Source of the DNA: Chryseobacterium sp. 18061
Lineage (GTDB): Bacteria > Pseudomonadota > Gammaproteobacteria > Enterobacterales > Enterobacteriaceae
DNA: 64,000 nucleotides
Direction of reading: 5' to 3'
Assembly: GCA_902706205.1 (NCBI GenBank)
Contig: CACSKA010000009.1
Span: 62,001-126,000 of the forward strand
Shown: positions 54,614-63,736 of the stretch, piece by piece
Position numbering within the stretch: position 1 is the first letter of the stretch
Layout of the letters: the number at the start of each line of letters is the position of its first letter
Program-made: the position numbers and the translations under genes
Notes under the pieces: generated by a model
Database searches by the model: none
Told to the model about the DNA's origin: nothing
Seen by the model: the letters and a program-made list of their open reading frames with translations, nothing else

Positions 54614-55714
54614 TCAGGCCGTTTCGGCCAGCACCAGCGACGAGACCTCATCGATCCCTTCGATGCGTTCGGTGCCGTTATAAAGGCGCGCATGCTGAAG
54701 TCCGACAAACAGGCGGTCTCCGCGCTGCGGTACTTCGTCGCGCATCACCACGGTCAGCGGTTCGTCATACCAGCCGAGAGGCTGCACCACCAGTTGGGTA
54801 TAATGCCCTTTCGGGCTCGCTTCCAGCACCTGTACAGGCAGCGGAGAATCGAGGCTGGTACGACGGCTGACGTCGACTTCCCACGGACGCAGGAACAAAT
54901 CAACCGGACCTTGATACGCAGGCGTATAGCCGAGCGGCCAACGGTGCGCACCGACGTGGAACTGCCCGCCGCGGAGGGTGCCTTTCAGACGATTCACCTC
55001 GCCCATAAATTCAAGTACGAAACGGGTCGCAGGCTCACGCCACACCTGTTCCGGTGCATCAACCTGTTCGATGTTACCCTGGCTCATCACCACCACGCGA
55101 TCCGCGACTTCCATCGCCTCTTCCTGATCGTGGGTCACGAAAACACTGGTGAATTTCAGCTCTTCGTGAAGCTGACGCAGCCAACGACGCAGCTCTTTAC
55201 GCACCTGGGCGTCCAGCGCACCAAACGGTTCGTCGAGCAGCAGAATTTGTGGTTCAACCGCCAGCGCACGGGCCAACGCCACGCGCTGCTTTTGCCCGCC
55301 GGAGAGCTGTGCCGGGAAACGATCGGCCAGATGCGCCAGCTGTACCATTTCCAGCAGCTTGGTCACTTTGGCTTTGATTTGCGCCGAATTCGGACGTTCA
55401 CGACGCGGAAGCACCGTCAGGCCAAACGCGATGTTGTCGAACACTGTCATGTGACGGAACAACGCGTAGTGCTGGAACACGAAACCGACCTTACGGTCAC
55501 GGGCATGAAGACGACTCACGTCCGTGCCCTGAAAGCGAATCTGCCCGCTGGTCTGATGTTCGAGCCCGGCAATAATACGCAGCAGCGTCGTTTTACCCGA
55601 ACCGGACGGCCCCAGTAGCGCCACCATCTGCCCGGACGGAATATCCAGGGAGATATCATTCAGCACCTGAGTGCGCCCAAACGATTTCTTAATGCTGGCA
55701 ATTTCAATGCTCAT
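54614..55714 (-). CDS. cysA: Sulfate/thiosulfate ABC transporter ATPase CysA
   Basis: Powers uptake of sulfate and thiosulfate. Walker A GPSGSGKTT at 36-44, signature LSGGQKQRVALARAL, Walker B ILLLDEPFGALD, and a C-terminal regulatory TOBE-like part. The Met at 55714 is the E. coli start (366 residues here, 365 there). It overlaps cysW by 11 bases. Here the operon ends at cysA with a terminator; in E. coli it continues to cysM. Confidence 0.98.
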   Translation of the reverse strand: MSIEIASIKKSFGRTQVLNDISLDIPSGQMVALLGPSGSGKTTLLRIIAGLEHQTSGQIRFQGTDVSRLHARDRKVGFVFQHYALFRHMTVFDNIAFGLTVLPRRERPNSAQIKAKVTKLLEMVQLAHLADRFPAQLSGGQKQRVALARALAVEPQILLLDEPFGALDAQVRKELRRWLRQLHEELKFTSVFVTHDQEEAMEVADRVVVMSQGNIEQVDAPEQVWREPATRFVLEFMGEVNRLKGTLRGGQFHVGAHRWPLGYTPAYQGPVDLFLRPWEVDVSRRTSLDSPLPVQVLEASPKGHYTQLVVQPLGWYDEPLTVVMRDEVPQRGDRLFVGLQHARLYNGTERIEGIDEVSSLVLAETA

Positions 55715-56579
55715 GATGCGTCTCCTGATGCGCGCGTTTTTCCTGATTCTCCAGGCGCCACTGCACCACACTCTTCAAAAACAGGGTCACGATAGCCATT
55801 AACGTCAGCAGGGCCGCAGCGGTGAACGAACCGACGGTGTTGTAATCCTGCTGGAGTAATTCAATTTGTAGCGGCAGCGACAGCGTTTCACCGCGGATTG
55901 AGCCGGACACGACAGACACCGCGCCAAACTCACCGATTGCGCGGGCATTGGTCAATACCACACCGTACAACAGCGCCCAACGGATGTTCGGCAGCGTCAC
56001 TCGGCGGAACATCTGCCAGCCGGACGCTCCCAGCAAAATAGCGGCCTCATCTTCATGACTGCCCTGGCTCAACATCACCGGCACCAGCTCGCGCACCACA
56101 AACGGACAGGTCACGAAAATCGTCGCCAGCACCATGCCCGGCCAGGCAAACATCACCTGCAAATTATGTTCATCAAGCCAGCCACCGAGCGGGCCATTCG
56201 ATCCGTAAAACAGCAAATAGACCAGGCCCGCGACTACCGGTGAAACCGCGAACGGAATGTCCAGCAGCGTCAGCAGCAACTGACGGCCAGGGAAATTAAA
56301 GCGCGTTACCAGCCAGGCCAGCAGCGTGCCGAACACCAGGTTAACCGGCACCGTTATCAGCGCAATCATCACCGTCAGCCAGATGGCGTGCAGCATGTCC
56401 GGGTCCGCCAGGTTGTGCAGCACGGGCATCAATCCTTTGCTGAACGCCTCAACGAAGATATAAATCATCGGCACCAGCAGAATGAAGGCTGACACCAGTA
56501 TGCCGGTACCGATCAGAAACCATTTTCCCCAATTGATACGGGGAGCGTCATAGCGTTTCAATTGCGTAACTTCCGCCAT
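55704..56579 (-). CDS. cysW: Sulfate/thiosulfate ABC transporter permease CysW
   Basis: Inner-membrane subunit, 291 residues, six spans. The EAA loop that docks on CysA is in EDEAAILLGASGWQMFRRV. Overlaps cysU by one base and cysA by 11. Confidence 0.98.
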   Translation of the reverse strand: MAEVTQLKRYDAPRINWGKWFLIGTGILVSAFILLVPMIYIFVEAFSKGLMPVLHNLADPDMLHAIWLTVMIALITVPVNLVFGTLLAWLVTRFNFPGRQLLLTLLDIPFAVSPVVAGLVYLLFYGSNGPLGGWLDEHNLQVMFAWPGMVLATIFVTCPFVVRELVPVMLSQGSHEDEAAILLGASGWQMFRRVTLPNIRWALLYGVVLTNARAIGEFGAVSVVSGSIRGETLSLPLQIELLQQDYNTVGSFTAAALLTLMAIVTLFLKSVVQWRLENQEKRAHQETHHEH

Positions 56580-57412
56580 TAGTGACCTACCACACGTCGA
56601 CCAAAGCGACTCTGCAAGGTGTTGATGGAGAACAGCAGCAGCAACGACGCGCCGAGGATAACAGACGCAATCGCGCTCGCCGCCGGATAATCAAATTCCT
56701 GTAAGCGCACAAAAATCATCAGTGATGTCACTTCCGTTTTCCAGGCGATGTTCCCGGCGATGAAAATCACCGCGCCGAACTCCCCCAAACTGCGGGTAAA
56801 TGACAGCGCCACGCCCGCCAGCAGCGCCGGAGAAAGCTCCGGGAGTACGACTTTGCAGAAGCTCTGAATCCGTGTTGCGCCCAGCGTTTCGGCCGCTTCT
56901 TCGTATTCCGGCCCCAGTTCTTCCAGTACCGGCTGAACGGTGCGCACCACAAACGGAATGCTGGTGAACGCCATCGCCACGGCAATGCCGAGCCAGGTAT
57001 AGGTCACTTTGATATCAAACTTCGCCAACCACTCACCGTAGAAACCGTTGACGGAAAACAGCGATGCGAGAGTTAAACCCGCCACTGCCGTCGGCAACGC
57101 AAACGGTAGATCCATCAGCGCATCAAGCAACGTGCGGCCCGGGAAACGGTAGCGTGTGAGGATCCAGGCCATCAGCAAGCCGAACACGCCGTTAAAAATT
57201 GAGGCTACAAATGCCGATAGCAGTGTCACTTTATAGGCCGCAACCACCTGAGGATTGGTGATGACTTCCCAGTATTGCGCCCAGCTCATTTGCGCCAGCT
57301 GCATCACCAGTGCACTGAGTGGCAGCAGCAAAATCAGGCATACAAAAAGCAGACTGGTGCCGAGGCTTAAGGTAAAGCCCGGCAGCACGCGTCTGGAAGA
57401 AACAGCAAACAT
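56579..57412 (-). CDS. cysU: Sulfate/thiosulfate ABC transporter permease CysU (CysT)
   Basis: Second permease subunit, 277 residues, six spans, EAA loop EYEEAAETLGATRIQSF. Its ATG overlaps the cysP stop by one base, so the operon is tightly coupled. Confidence 0.98.
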   Translation of the reverse strand: MFAVSSRRVLPGFTLSLGTSLLFVCLILLLPLSALVMQLAQMSWAQYWEVITNPQVVAAYKVTLLSAFVASIFNGVFGLLMAWILTRYRFPGRTLLDALMDLPFALPTAVAGLTLASLFSVNGFYGEWLAKFDIKVTYTWLGIAVAMAFTSIPFVVRTVQPVLEELGPEYEEAAETLGATRIQSFCKVVLPELSPALLAGVALSFTRSLGEFGAVIFIAGNIAWKTEVTSLMIFVRLQEFDYPAASAIASVILGASLLLLFSINTLQSRFGRRVVGH

Positions 57413-58428
57413 TACTTATGCCCCGCTGCTAACAGCTTATCCAGCTCACCACCGCTGGCGAAATGGGTTTTCATCGCGTTCGGCCACGAGCCGAACTGGT
57501 CTTCCACGCGGAACAGGTCAGTCTGCGGGAATTTGTCTTTCAGCTTATCCATCACCGCCGGATTGTTCACGCGGTAGTAGTAATCAGTGATGATGGTTTG
57601 CGCCTGCGGGCTGTACAACCAGGTCAGATACGCCTTCGCCGCTTTTTCCGTGCCGTTGGCTTTCACGTTTTTGTCGACCCACGTCACCGGGAATTCGGCC
57701 AGAATATTGGTTTTCGGCACCACGACTTCGAAGCCCTGGTCTGCGTACTGTTTGCGGATGTTGTTCACTTCGGATTCGAAGGTGATCAGCACATCGCCCA
57801 ACCCACGTTCAACGAAGGTGGTCGTCGCGCCACGCCCGCCGGTATCAAACACCTGAACGTTTTTCAGGAACTGAGTCATGAACTTTTCGGTTTTGGCGTT
57901 ATCATTTCCGTCGGCTTTAGCCGCTGCACCCCAGGCCGCCAGATAGGTATAACGCCCGTTGCCGGAAGTTTTCGGGTTCGGGAATACCAGCTGTACATCC
58001 GGGCGCACCAGGTCGCTCCAGCTGTGAATATTCTTCGGGTTGCCCTTGCGCACCAGGAACGCCATGGTCGAATAGAACGGAGAACTGTTATTCGGCAAAC
58101 GGCTCTGCCAGTTCGCCGGGATCAGGTTGCCTTTGTCATGCAGGATCTGCACGTCCGTCACCTGGTTGTAGGTCACCACATCGGCCTTCAATCCCTGCAA
58201 AATCGCCAGCGCCTGTTTGGAAGAACCGGCGTGGGATTGCTTAATGTTGAGCTTATCGCCGCCATTATCCTTCGCCCACTGTTGTTCAAACGGTGGATTC
58301 AGGGCAGCAAACAGCTCGCGGGAAACATCATAGGAACTGTTCAGCAACTCGGTTGCCTGCGCCTGAGCCGCCAGCAGCAGCAAGGCTCCCAGCGCCAGCG
58401 TTCCTTTTTTCAGTGATTTAACGGCCAT
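57412..58428 (-). CDS. cysP: Thiosulfate-binding protein CysP
   Basis: Periplasmic receptor for thiosulfate (and sulfate). Signal peptide MAVKSLKKGTLALGALLLLA and cleavage after AQA; mature domain with LNSSYDVSRELF and SHAGSSKQALAI, which hold the anion. 338 residues as in E. coli. First gene of cysPUWA; a CysB-dependent promoter is expected upstream. Confidence 0.97.
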   Translation of the reverse strand: MAVKSLKKGTLALGALLLLAAQAQATELLNSSYDVSRELFAALNPPFEQQWAKDNGGDKLNIKQSHAGSSKQALAILQGLKADVVTYNQVTDVQILHDKGNLIPANWQSRLPNNSSPFYSTMAFLVRKGNPKNIHSWSDLVRPDVQLVFPNPKTSGNGRYTYLAAWGAAAKADGNDNAKTEKFMTQFLKNVQVFDTGGRGATTTFVERGLGDVLITFESEVNNIRKQYADQGFEVVVPKTNILAEFPVTWVDKNVKANGTEKAAKAYLTWLYSPQAQTIITDYYYRVNNPAVMDKLKDKFPQTDLFRVEDQFGSWPNAMKTHFASGGELDKLLAAGHK

Positions 58429-58493
58429 TGCGCACCCTTATAAATGTGATGACTATCGACTGCCATAATATTTATATCGAGGATGAAAGCTGT

Positions 58494-58512
58494 AACGGTT
58501 TTATATACCGTT
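58494..58512. promoter_or_regulatory. Inverted repeat ahead of cysP, possible CysB/promoter region
   Basis: AACGGT-7-ACCGTT lies 66-84 bases before cysP, with TATATAAAA between the arms. CysB sites are loosely defined, so the assignment is tentative. Confidence 0.35.
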
Positions 58513-58609
58513 TGGTGATTTGGAAGTTGAAAACAGAATAAGGGTTTTTTGGCGTTCATTGACCAACCGATTTGGTACACTGGACGAAACCCGCAATGAG
58601 GACGAACTG

Positions 58610-59035
58610 ATGCGCCAAAGGACGATTGTCTGCCCGATTATTCAGAATAACGGTGAGTACCTGCTGTGTAAAATGGCCGATGACCGCGGTGTATTTCCCG
58701 GCCAGTGGGCGCTTTCGGGTGGGGGTATGGAGCCCGGTGAAACGATGGAGCAGGCGCTGCTGCGCGAAATAGGCGAAGAGCTGGGCGAAAAGTTGCGCAT
58801 CGAGAAAATCATCCCGTGGCATTTCCGCGACGACACCCGCATCAAAACTTACGCCGACGGCAGCAAAGAACAGATTTACATGATTTACCTGATGTTCGAC
58901 TGCATCAGTGCCAATCGTGAGGTGACGTTTAACGAGGAGTTTCAGGAAATTGCGTGGGTCAGCCCGGACAGGCTCGGCGAGTATGATTTAAACGTCGCCA
59001 CGCGCCAGACGTTTATCGATAAAGGGTTGTTATAG
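58610..59035 (+). CDS. nudI: Nucleoside triphosphatase NudI
   Basis: A Nudix hydrolase that in E. coli prefers pyrimidine deoxy-NTPs. The Nudix box is complete: GGMEPGETMEQALLREIGEELGE (residues 37-59), with the REIGEEL core. ATG at 58610 with GAGGA ahead gives 141 residues, the same as E. coli NudI; the frame extends 30 codons upstream. In E. coli nudI is far away, beside ais/arn. Its last 137 bases occur again at 61858, beyond the lipase pair. Confidence 0.95.
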   Translation: MRQRTIVCPIIQNNGEYLLCKMADDRGVFPGQWALSGGGMEPGETMEQALLREIGEELGEKLRIEKIIPWHFRDDTRIKTYADGSKEQIYMIYLMFDCISANREVTFNEEFQEIAWVSPDRLGEYDLNVATRQTFIDKGLL

Positions 59036-59036
59036 C
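58900..59036 (+). repeat. Direct repeat, copy 1 (3' end of nudI)
   Basis: 137 bases at the end of nudI and one base beyond the stop. Copy 2 lies at 61858-61994 in the same direction and differs in one base (GGCTCGG versus GGCTTGG). Confidence 0.95.
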
Positions 59037-59115
59037 CATTCATTCCCGGTATACGTGCCTCCTGAAGCCAGCCAATAATCTCAGAAAGATCACTGGCTGG
59101 CTGAGGATGTTTTAC

Positions 59116-60222
59116 TTAGAACGCATTGTCTCTGATACGGAAAGAACGGGTGATACGGTCCCATATATCCACCATTTCAGCATCACTGTAAGTCGGCGGA
59201 GGCAGGGCATAATTACTCAGGGTCAGGTCAATAATCGGATGTCTAAAATCCACTATTTTTTCATTTGCGATAACATTAAAAAGTAACTGCCCTGACGGAT
59301 TATCAGGTGATTTTTCTGACGGAGCAGTGTTAAGCCATTCATCAGCCTCAAATCCGGCTATCTGTGTTTTGTCTTTGCGTAATGTCCGCGCATTAATTCC
59401 CGTCAGGTAAGGCTGTATTTCATTGCTTCGCTCCAGCATGCTCGCGGGATCACCAAGATAAGTATTCGTGGAAACCGACAAGGAAAAGACCTGATTATGC
59501 GGATAAACAAAGGTAATATCTTCCTTTGGCTTCCCCGCCCCGTCGCGAATAAATCCTTGCGGAATGCAGGTCCCAGGCTGCGTCGGTATTTCATCATCTT
59601 TCCGCCCGCTCAGACGGGACATTAAGTCCTGTAGCTCCGCCAGTTTCTGCGGTTTTGTATTAAGAGAACCGGCACTGACGCCGGCCTTGATAAAATCCTC
59701 TTTATCTTTTTGATATTTTGGATCAGATAAATCGATAATATCTTGGGTGAGGATAAACGCCACCCCATTAACATACAGCTGCCCTTCCAGAGTGCGGCCA
59801 TATCCCCCCTCACTCCCATTTCTATTACGGTCAAAGATCACCGCATTCTCACTCACCCGGTACACCTGCTTGAGAAAAGGCCGATCAACGGGATCCACGG
59901 TTTTGCTGTTGTTCAGCTCCTGCTCCCGCAGCCGGATACGCTGCTCGAAAGCCGGCCGGTAGAGCCGCTTGCTGCTGATGCGCACCTCATTAATCTCAAC
60001 CCGGTCTGTCAGGGTATTTCCAAAGGAATCCGGAACCTCAAACACATAACGCCCCACACACTGGGCTTTGGTGCTGGCAAACAGCGTATTGACCATACGT
60101 TTTTCCTTGTCCGTTAACGCCGGGGGCGTATCCACAAATGTCACATAGTTATGAATATAATACCCTGCCGCCAGCAGCAGTAACGCCGGTGTGATGAGCA
60201 GGGAAAGAGGACGCTTTTTCAT
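59116..60222 (-). CDS. Type VI secretion immunity protein, Tli4-like
   Basis: 368 residues: an N-terminal membrane span (LSLLITPALLLLAAGYYI) that would anchor a large periplasmic part. In that part CVGRYVFEVPDSFGN near residue 55 and ITFVYPHNQVFSLSVSTN resemble Tli4-type immunity proteins, which neutralise lipase effectors in the periplasm. Its ATG overlaps the lipase stop by four bases (ATGA), the usual coupling of effector and immunity. No lipoprotein Cys is present. It should protect against the neighbouring lipase; this is inference from family and context. Confidence 0.78.
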   Translation of the reverse strand: MKKRPLSLLITPALLLLAAGYYIHNYVTFVDTPPALTDKEKRMVNTLFASTKAQCVGRYVFEVPDSFGNTLTDRVEINEVRISSKRLYRPAFEQRIRLREQELNNSKTVDPVDRPFLKQVYRVSENAVIFDRNRNGSEGGYGRTLEGQLYVNGVAFILTQDIIDLSDPKYQKDKEDFIKAGVSAGSLNTKPQKLAELQDLMSRLSGRKDDEIPTQPGTCIPQGFIRDGAGKPKEDITFVYPHNQVFSLSVSTNTYLGDPASMLERSNEIQPYLTGINARTLRKDKTQIAGFEADEWLNTAPSEKSPDNPSGQLLFNVIANEKIVDFRHPIIDLTLSNYALPPPTYSDAEMVDIWDRITRSFRIRDNAF

Positions 60223-61748
60223 GGTGCCGGTACCTGCTGCACGATTTTTACCACCGAACGGACCGTGAATACCAGGGCGTCCGACAAATCGCTGTAAACC
60301 GACCGGGCACGGTCCACGGGGTCAACGGCATAGGCTCCTTCATGGTCAACGTTGGTCACCAGAACGCCCTGAATACGGGAGGATGTGGTCCGGACTGCCT
60401 TCACCGGCACCGTGCCGTCACCAGGACTTCCGGATGAGATAAGCTCTGAGGCTCTTAACGGGGACAGCGCAATCGATTCACCGGCACGCTCCCGGACCTT
60501 CTGTGCCTCCTGTACTCTCTGGGGGATCCGCTCTTTCCATGTCAGGAATGCATCAGACGGATTGTGCTCACTGGCCCCGTAAAACAACCAGGTCTGCGGG
60601 TGGTATTTACCATTCAGCTTTTCAATAAACTCTTTAACTGGCTTCTTTATCAGGTAAACAAAAGCTTCCCATTCACTGTCGGTATCTCCCAGCAGCAAAT
60701 CCTGCTCACACAACCGCCACCACGCCGTCCTGTTCAGATAAATTTCCTCATACGGGTCGGCCACCGGCAGAGACAGCCGGGTACTGCTGCCCTCTATTCT
60801 CAGCCAGCCCGGCCCGTAAGCCTTGCCCGGTAGCAGCTGGAGCGGGCCGGGGGACTGGGCCAGCACCGGCATCAGCTTTTCCGCACTGTTCCCGATAATC
60901 ATCCCGGGAATGCCACGTTCACCGGTTTTCATCCGCCGGTATGCCGCCGGCGAGCCCAGGTCCGGCATCACCCCATGCACCATCCCCAGTATAGTGTCCT
61001 GTCCGCCCATGTTCTCTGAGTAATGCCGGGCAACCAGCCCTCCCATCGAGTGGGTGACCAGGATAACCTTGTTTACCGCCAGTCGGCCGTGATAGTCCGC
61101 CAGCACCCTGCTGATATATTTTCCCAGCAACGCCGCTGAGTCTGCACTGGACTGCAGCCAGTTATAACCAAAAACGTGCAGCGGAAATAAAAACCGGTGA
61201 CCGTGTTCCGTTTCATCTTCGGTCAGTACCTGTTCCGCCGGCTCGTCACCTATTCTGATACCGGTAAAGCGCTGTCGCGCCGTCTGCAACTGCGCTTCCC
61301 GGAAATAATTATCCATCAGGATGTCGTCATCACTGAGCAGGTACTGCAGGCGGTCGAGTGCCTCTCCGTAGCTTTTGTAAAATGCGGTTCCCCATCCACG
61401 GGCACGTCGGGAAGGGAATTTTTTGCCATCCGCACCTTCATTAACAATGTCTCCACTGTCATCAACCATCGTGGTCTTTGGATCGAGAAGCTGCTTTCTT
61501 TTTTTTGCGTTGGCAAACGGCCATTTTGCAAGCGATTCGGCACTGAACTGCCAGACCTCTCCGTCCTCATTTTTCAGGTTTGACCCCATCACCCCCGGAA
61601 TAAAAATCACCGGGATCACTTTTTCTGGCGGCTTGAGGCAAACCGCCACGTAATTATTTTCTTTCGGCTGGGGAATGATGTCGTAATGAAACTGTCCGTT
61701 GTCATCCCAGATGGGACGGTGATAGGCATGATTTTCGTTGTCGTCCAT
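60219..61748 (-). CDS. Type VI secretion lipase effector, Tle4-like alpha/beta hydrolase
   Basis: A 509-residue alpha/beta hydrolase of the PGAP1/LCAT-like kind. The start VIPVIFIPGVMGSNLK (about 44-59) forms the oxyanion hole; the nucleophile Ser234 is in VTHSMGGLVARH, so the elbow reads THSMG where most have GHSMG. A candidate catalytic His is in NVDHEGAYAVDP near the end. There is no signal peptide, fitting delivery by the type VI machine. It is paired with a Tli4-like immunity gene. No vgrG, PAAR or hcp gene lies nearby, so it is an orphan pair; it is bracketed by a 137-base direct repeat. Phospholipase activity is inferred. Confidence 0.82.
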   Translation of the reverse strand: MDDNENHAYHRPIWDDNGQFHYDIIPQPKENNYVAVCLKPPEKVIPVIFIPGVMGSNLKNEDGEVWQFSAESLAKWPFANAKKRKQLLDPKTTMVDDSGDIVNEGADGKKFPSRRARGWGTAFYKSYGEALDRLQYLLSDDDILMDNYFREAQLQTARQRFTGIRIGDEPAEQVLTEDETEHGHRFLFPLHVFGYNWLQSSADSAALLGKYISRVLADYHGRLAVNKVILVTHSMGGLVARHYSENMGGQDTILGMVHGVMPDLGSPAAYRRMKTGERGIPGMIIGNSAEKLMPVLAQSPGPLQLLPGKAYGPGWLRIEGSSTRLSLPVADPYEEIYLNRTAWWRLCEQDLLLGDTDSEWEAFVYLIKKPVKEFIEKLNGKYHPQTWLFYGASEHNPSDAFLTWKERIPQRVQEAQKVRERAGESIALSPLRASELISSGSPGDGTVPVKAVRTTSSRIQGVLVTNVDHEGAYAVDPVDRARSVYSDLSDALVFTVRSVVKIVQQVPAP

Positions 61749-61857
61749 GTGTTACTCTCCTGGTATCCTTCGCTGAAAAAATCATCAGGTCCATAATACG
61801 CCGAAGTAAACTTAACTCAAATCAGTCGGATGGACTTTCAGTAACAGGTCGCGACAC

Positions 61858-61994
61858 CTGCATCAGTGCCAATCGTGAGGTGACGTTTAACGAGGAGTTT
61901 CAGGAAATTGCGTGGGTCAGCCCGGACAGGCTTGGCGAGTATGATTTAAACGTCGCCACGCGCCAGACGTTTATCGATAAAGGGTTGTTATAGC
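61858..61994 (+). pseudogene. Direct repeat, copy 2: nudI 3' fragment
   Basis: The last 45 codons of nudI with the stop, preceded by unrelated DNA and without a start, so not expressed. One mismatch to copy 1. The 109 bases between the lipase start and this copy (61749-61857) hold no gene that I recognise and should hold the lipase promoter. Confidence 0.95.
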
Positions 61995-62008
61995 GGAATT
62001 TGGAACGC

Positions 62009-62072
62009 CTGTAGGCGCTAGCCTGCCAGACCTACAGGGTCCCCAGGCCCGATAAGCGAAACGCCATCGGGC
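62009..62072. repeat. REP/BIME-like paired palindromes
   Basis: Two hairpins in a row: CTGTAGG-15-CCTACAG, and GCCCGAT-12-ATCGGGC. The second has the usual form of an enteric REP unit. They lie just before the end of yfeX and may also stop its transcript. Confidence 0.65.
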
Positions 62073-62079
62073 ATCACGA

Positions 62080-62979
62080 TTAAAGTGCCAGCAATTTATC
62101 CAGCGACGGCGCGAAGTAGTAGCCACCGGTCACCGGTTTGGTGAACCGCAGCATCGCATCGCGCTTCCCGTCGGTATCGCCGAACATGCTCAGCAGCTGC
62201 TGCTCAATGTTGTAAAGACGCGCGCAGTAGGCGCAGAAGTATAAACCGTGCGTGCCGCTGGCGGCGCCGTACGGCAGGCTCTGACGAACGATTTTCAGGC
62301 CTTTCCCGTTCTCTTTCAGGTCAACGCGCGTCAGGTGTGAGGTTTCCGGACGATCGTCTCCGTCGATCTCTTCATTGGCTTCTTTAGTTCGCCCAATCAT
62401 CATTTCCTGATCCGCAATACTCATCCGGTTCAGCTGCTTGAGATTGTGCTCCCAGCGCTGGACAAAAACGTAGCTGCCGCCCGCATCCGCACCGTCGGCT
62501 ATCACCGCCACGTCGCGACGCGTTTCTTCGCCCGCCGGGTTTTCGGTCCCGTCAACGAAACCACTGAGGTCACGCTCTTCGACCCAACGGAAACCGTGTA
62601 TTTCGTCTTTGACTTCGATAGCGTCGCCAAAGGCTTCCAGCGCCGCCTGCGCGACGGAGAAGTTCACGTCATGACGCAGGGAGAGAATGTGGAACAGCAC
62701 ATCATATTGCGTTGCGGGTGCGAGGCCTTTGCCGTAGGGAGTGAAATCTTTCAGCTCTTCAGCACCCACGCCACCGCTCAGGCTACGCCAGGTGTCGTGA
62801 CCAAACGCCACCACTGCGCCGAGATGGGCGTCGGGGAATTTCGCTTCAAAGGTTGCCAGCTTATCGGCAAATACCCGGCTGCATTCACGCAGGGCGTTGA
62901 CATCCCCTTTGACATTGGCTTCAATCCAAATCGCCGCCCGGCAATGTTCCGGCAAAATGCCGCTCTGAACCTGAGACAT
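62080..62979 (-). CDS. yfeX: Dye-decolorizing peroxidase YfeX
   Basis: A cytoplasmic heme peroxidase of the DyP type (porphyrinogen peroxidase). The GxxDG motif GFVDGTENP holds distal Asp143 and the heme ligand is His215 in PETSHLTR; both match E. coli YfeX. ATG at 62979 with AGGAG eight bases ahead gives 299 residues; the frame runs 22 codons upstream. No twin-Arg signal. Confidence 0.97.
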   Translation of the reverse strand: MSQVQSGILPEHCRAAIWIEANVKGDVNALRECSRVFADKLATFEAKFPDAHLGAVVAFGHDTWRSLSGGVGAEELKDFTPYGKGLAPATQYDVLFHILSLRHDVNFSVAQAALEAFGDAIEVKDEIHGFRWVEERDLSGFVDGTENPAGEETRRDVAVIADGADAGGSYVFVQRWEHNLKQLNRMSIADQEMMIGRTKEANEEIDGDDRPETSHLTRVDLKENGKGLKIVRQSLPYGAASGTHGLYFCAYCARLYNIEQQLLSMFGDTDGKRDAMLRFTKPVTGGYYFAPSLDKLLAL

Positions 62980-63086
62980 CGCTGCTTCTCCTGAAAGACT
63001 GAAAAAAAGATGCCACGGTCTCGTGGCATTATTGATGGCGGGCATTATACCCGCATTTTTCAGGCGGCGGCTTGTTCAGACGCAAA

Positions 63087-63674
63087 TTAACGGCGCCAGA
63101 TAATCTTGCTGACTTTCCAGAATTTCAGAGAGTCATCCGGTGGCATCAGTTCCTGCGGGCCACCCCAACTGCCGCTAAAGATATAGCTGATATGCTGGCT
63201 ATCTTTGACTTTACACTCGACGCTGGCGCTATCTTCACCGCTGGCTTTTTCACAGTTGCCAAACGCTTTGCTGTACACCTCGCTGAACGGTGTACCAATT
63301 TTTGCACCATCGGCTACCGGGATGTCACTGTCCATGACGTCAATCCGGCTGATACTTCCGCCCTCGCCATTTACCACCAGTTCAACCCTATCGTCTTTCA
63401 GCGCTTCGAAATATTTTACGATGGTGCCTTTGTCAGTTTTCATGCCGCTACGCACGCGGTAATCACCGTCGAGTGCATCGTTGATGGCCTCTTCATTCAG
63501 CGGTGTCGAGGCGGTTAAATCACCGACGCCCTGCTCCGTCACTTCCGTTGAGGAACCAAACCAGTTCCACGGATTCGCCGCCGACCAGGGCACAGAATTA
63601 AAGCCATTACTGACGGTGGCACAGCCGGTTAAGGCCAGAGGCAGCGCGCAGAGCAATAAACGCATTGATTTCAT
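63087..63674 (-). CDS. yfeY: RpoE-regulated lipoprotein YfeY
   Basis: 195 residues. A lipoprotein signal peptide ends in the lipobox LTGC (Cys18), followed by Ala-Thr, so outer-membrane sorting is expected. The mature part is the YfeY (DUF1131) type, known as sigma-E dependent in E. coli; AYWNW-like NPWNWFGSS region follows the lipobox. It lies behind yfeZ on the same strand. Role unknown. Confidence 0.93.
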   Translation of the reverse strand: MKSMRLLLCALPLALTGCATVSNGFNSVPWSAANPWNWFGSSTEVTEQGVGDLTASTPLNEEAINDALDGDYRVRSGMKTDKGTIVKYFEALKDDRVELVVNGEGGSISRIDVMDSDIPVADGAKIGTPFSEVYSKAFGNCEKASGEDSASVECKVKDSQHISYIFSGSWGGPQELMPPDDSLKFWKVSKIIWRR

Positions 63675-63736
63675 TCGAGGATCCTTTGTATGTCAACACA
63701 ACGCCTGTTGGAGTCCAGAATGGCAAAAAAGTGCCA

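Noticed and set aside
57463..58416. 317-codon frame antisense to cysP
   Set aside because: Shadow of a certain gene; no start site or domain.
59037..59115. Inverted repeat AGCCAGCCA...TGGCTGGCT behind nudI as a mobile-element end
   Set aside because: More simply a transcription stop between the convergent nudI and immunity genes; no matching copy at the other side of the cassette.
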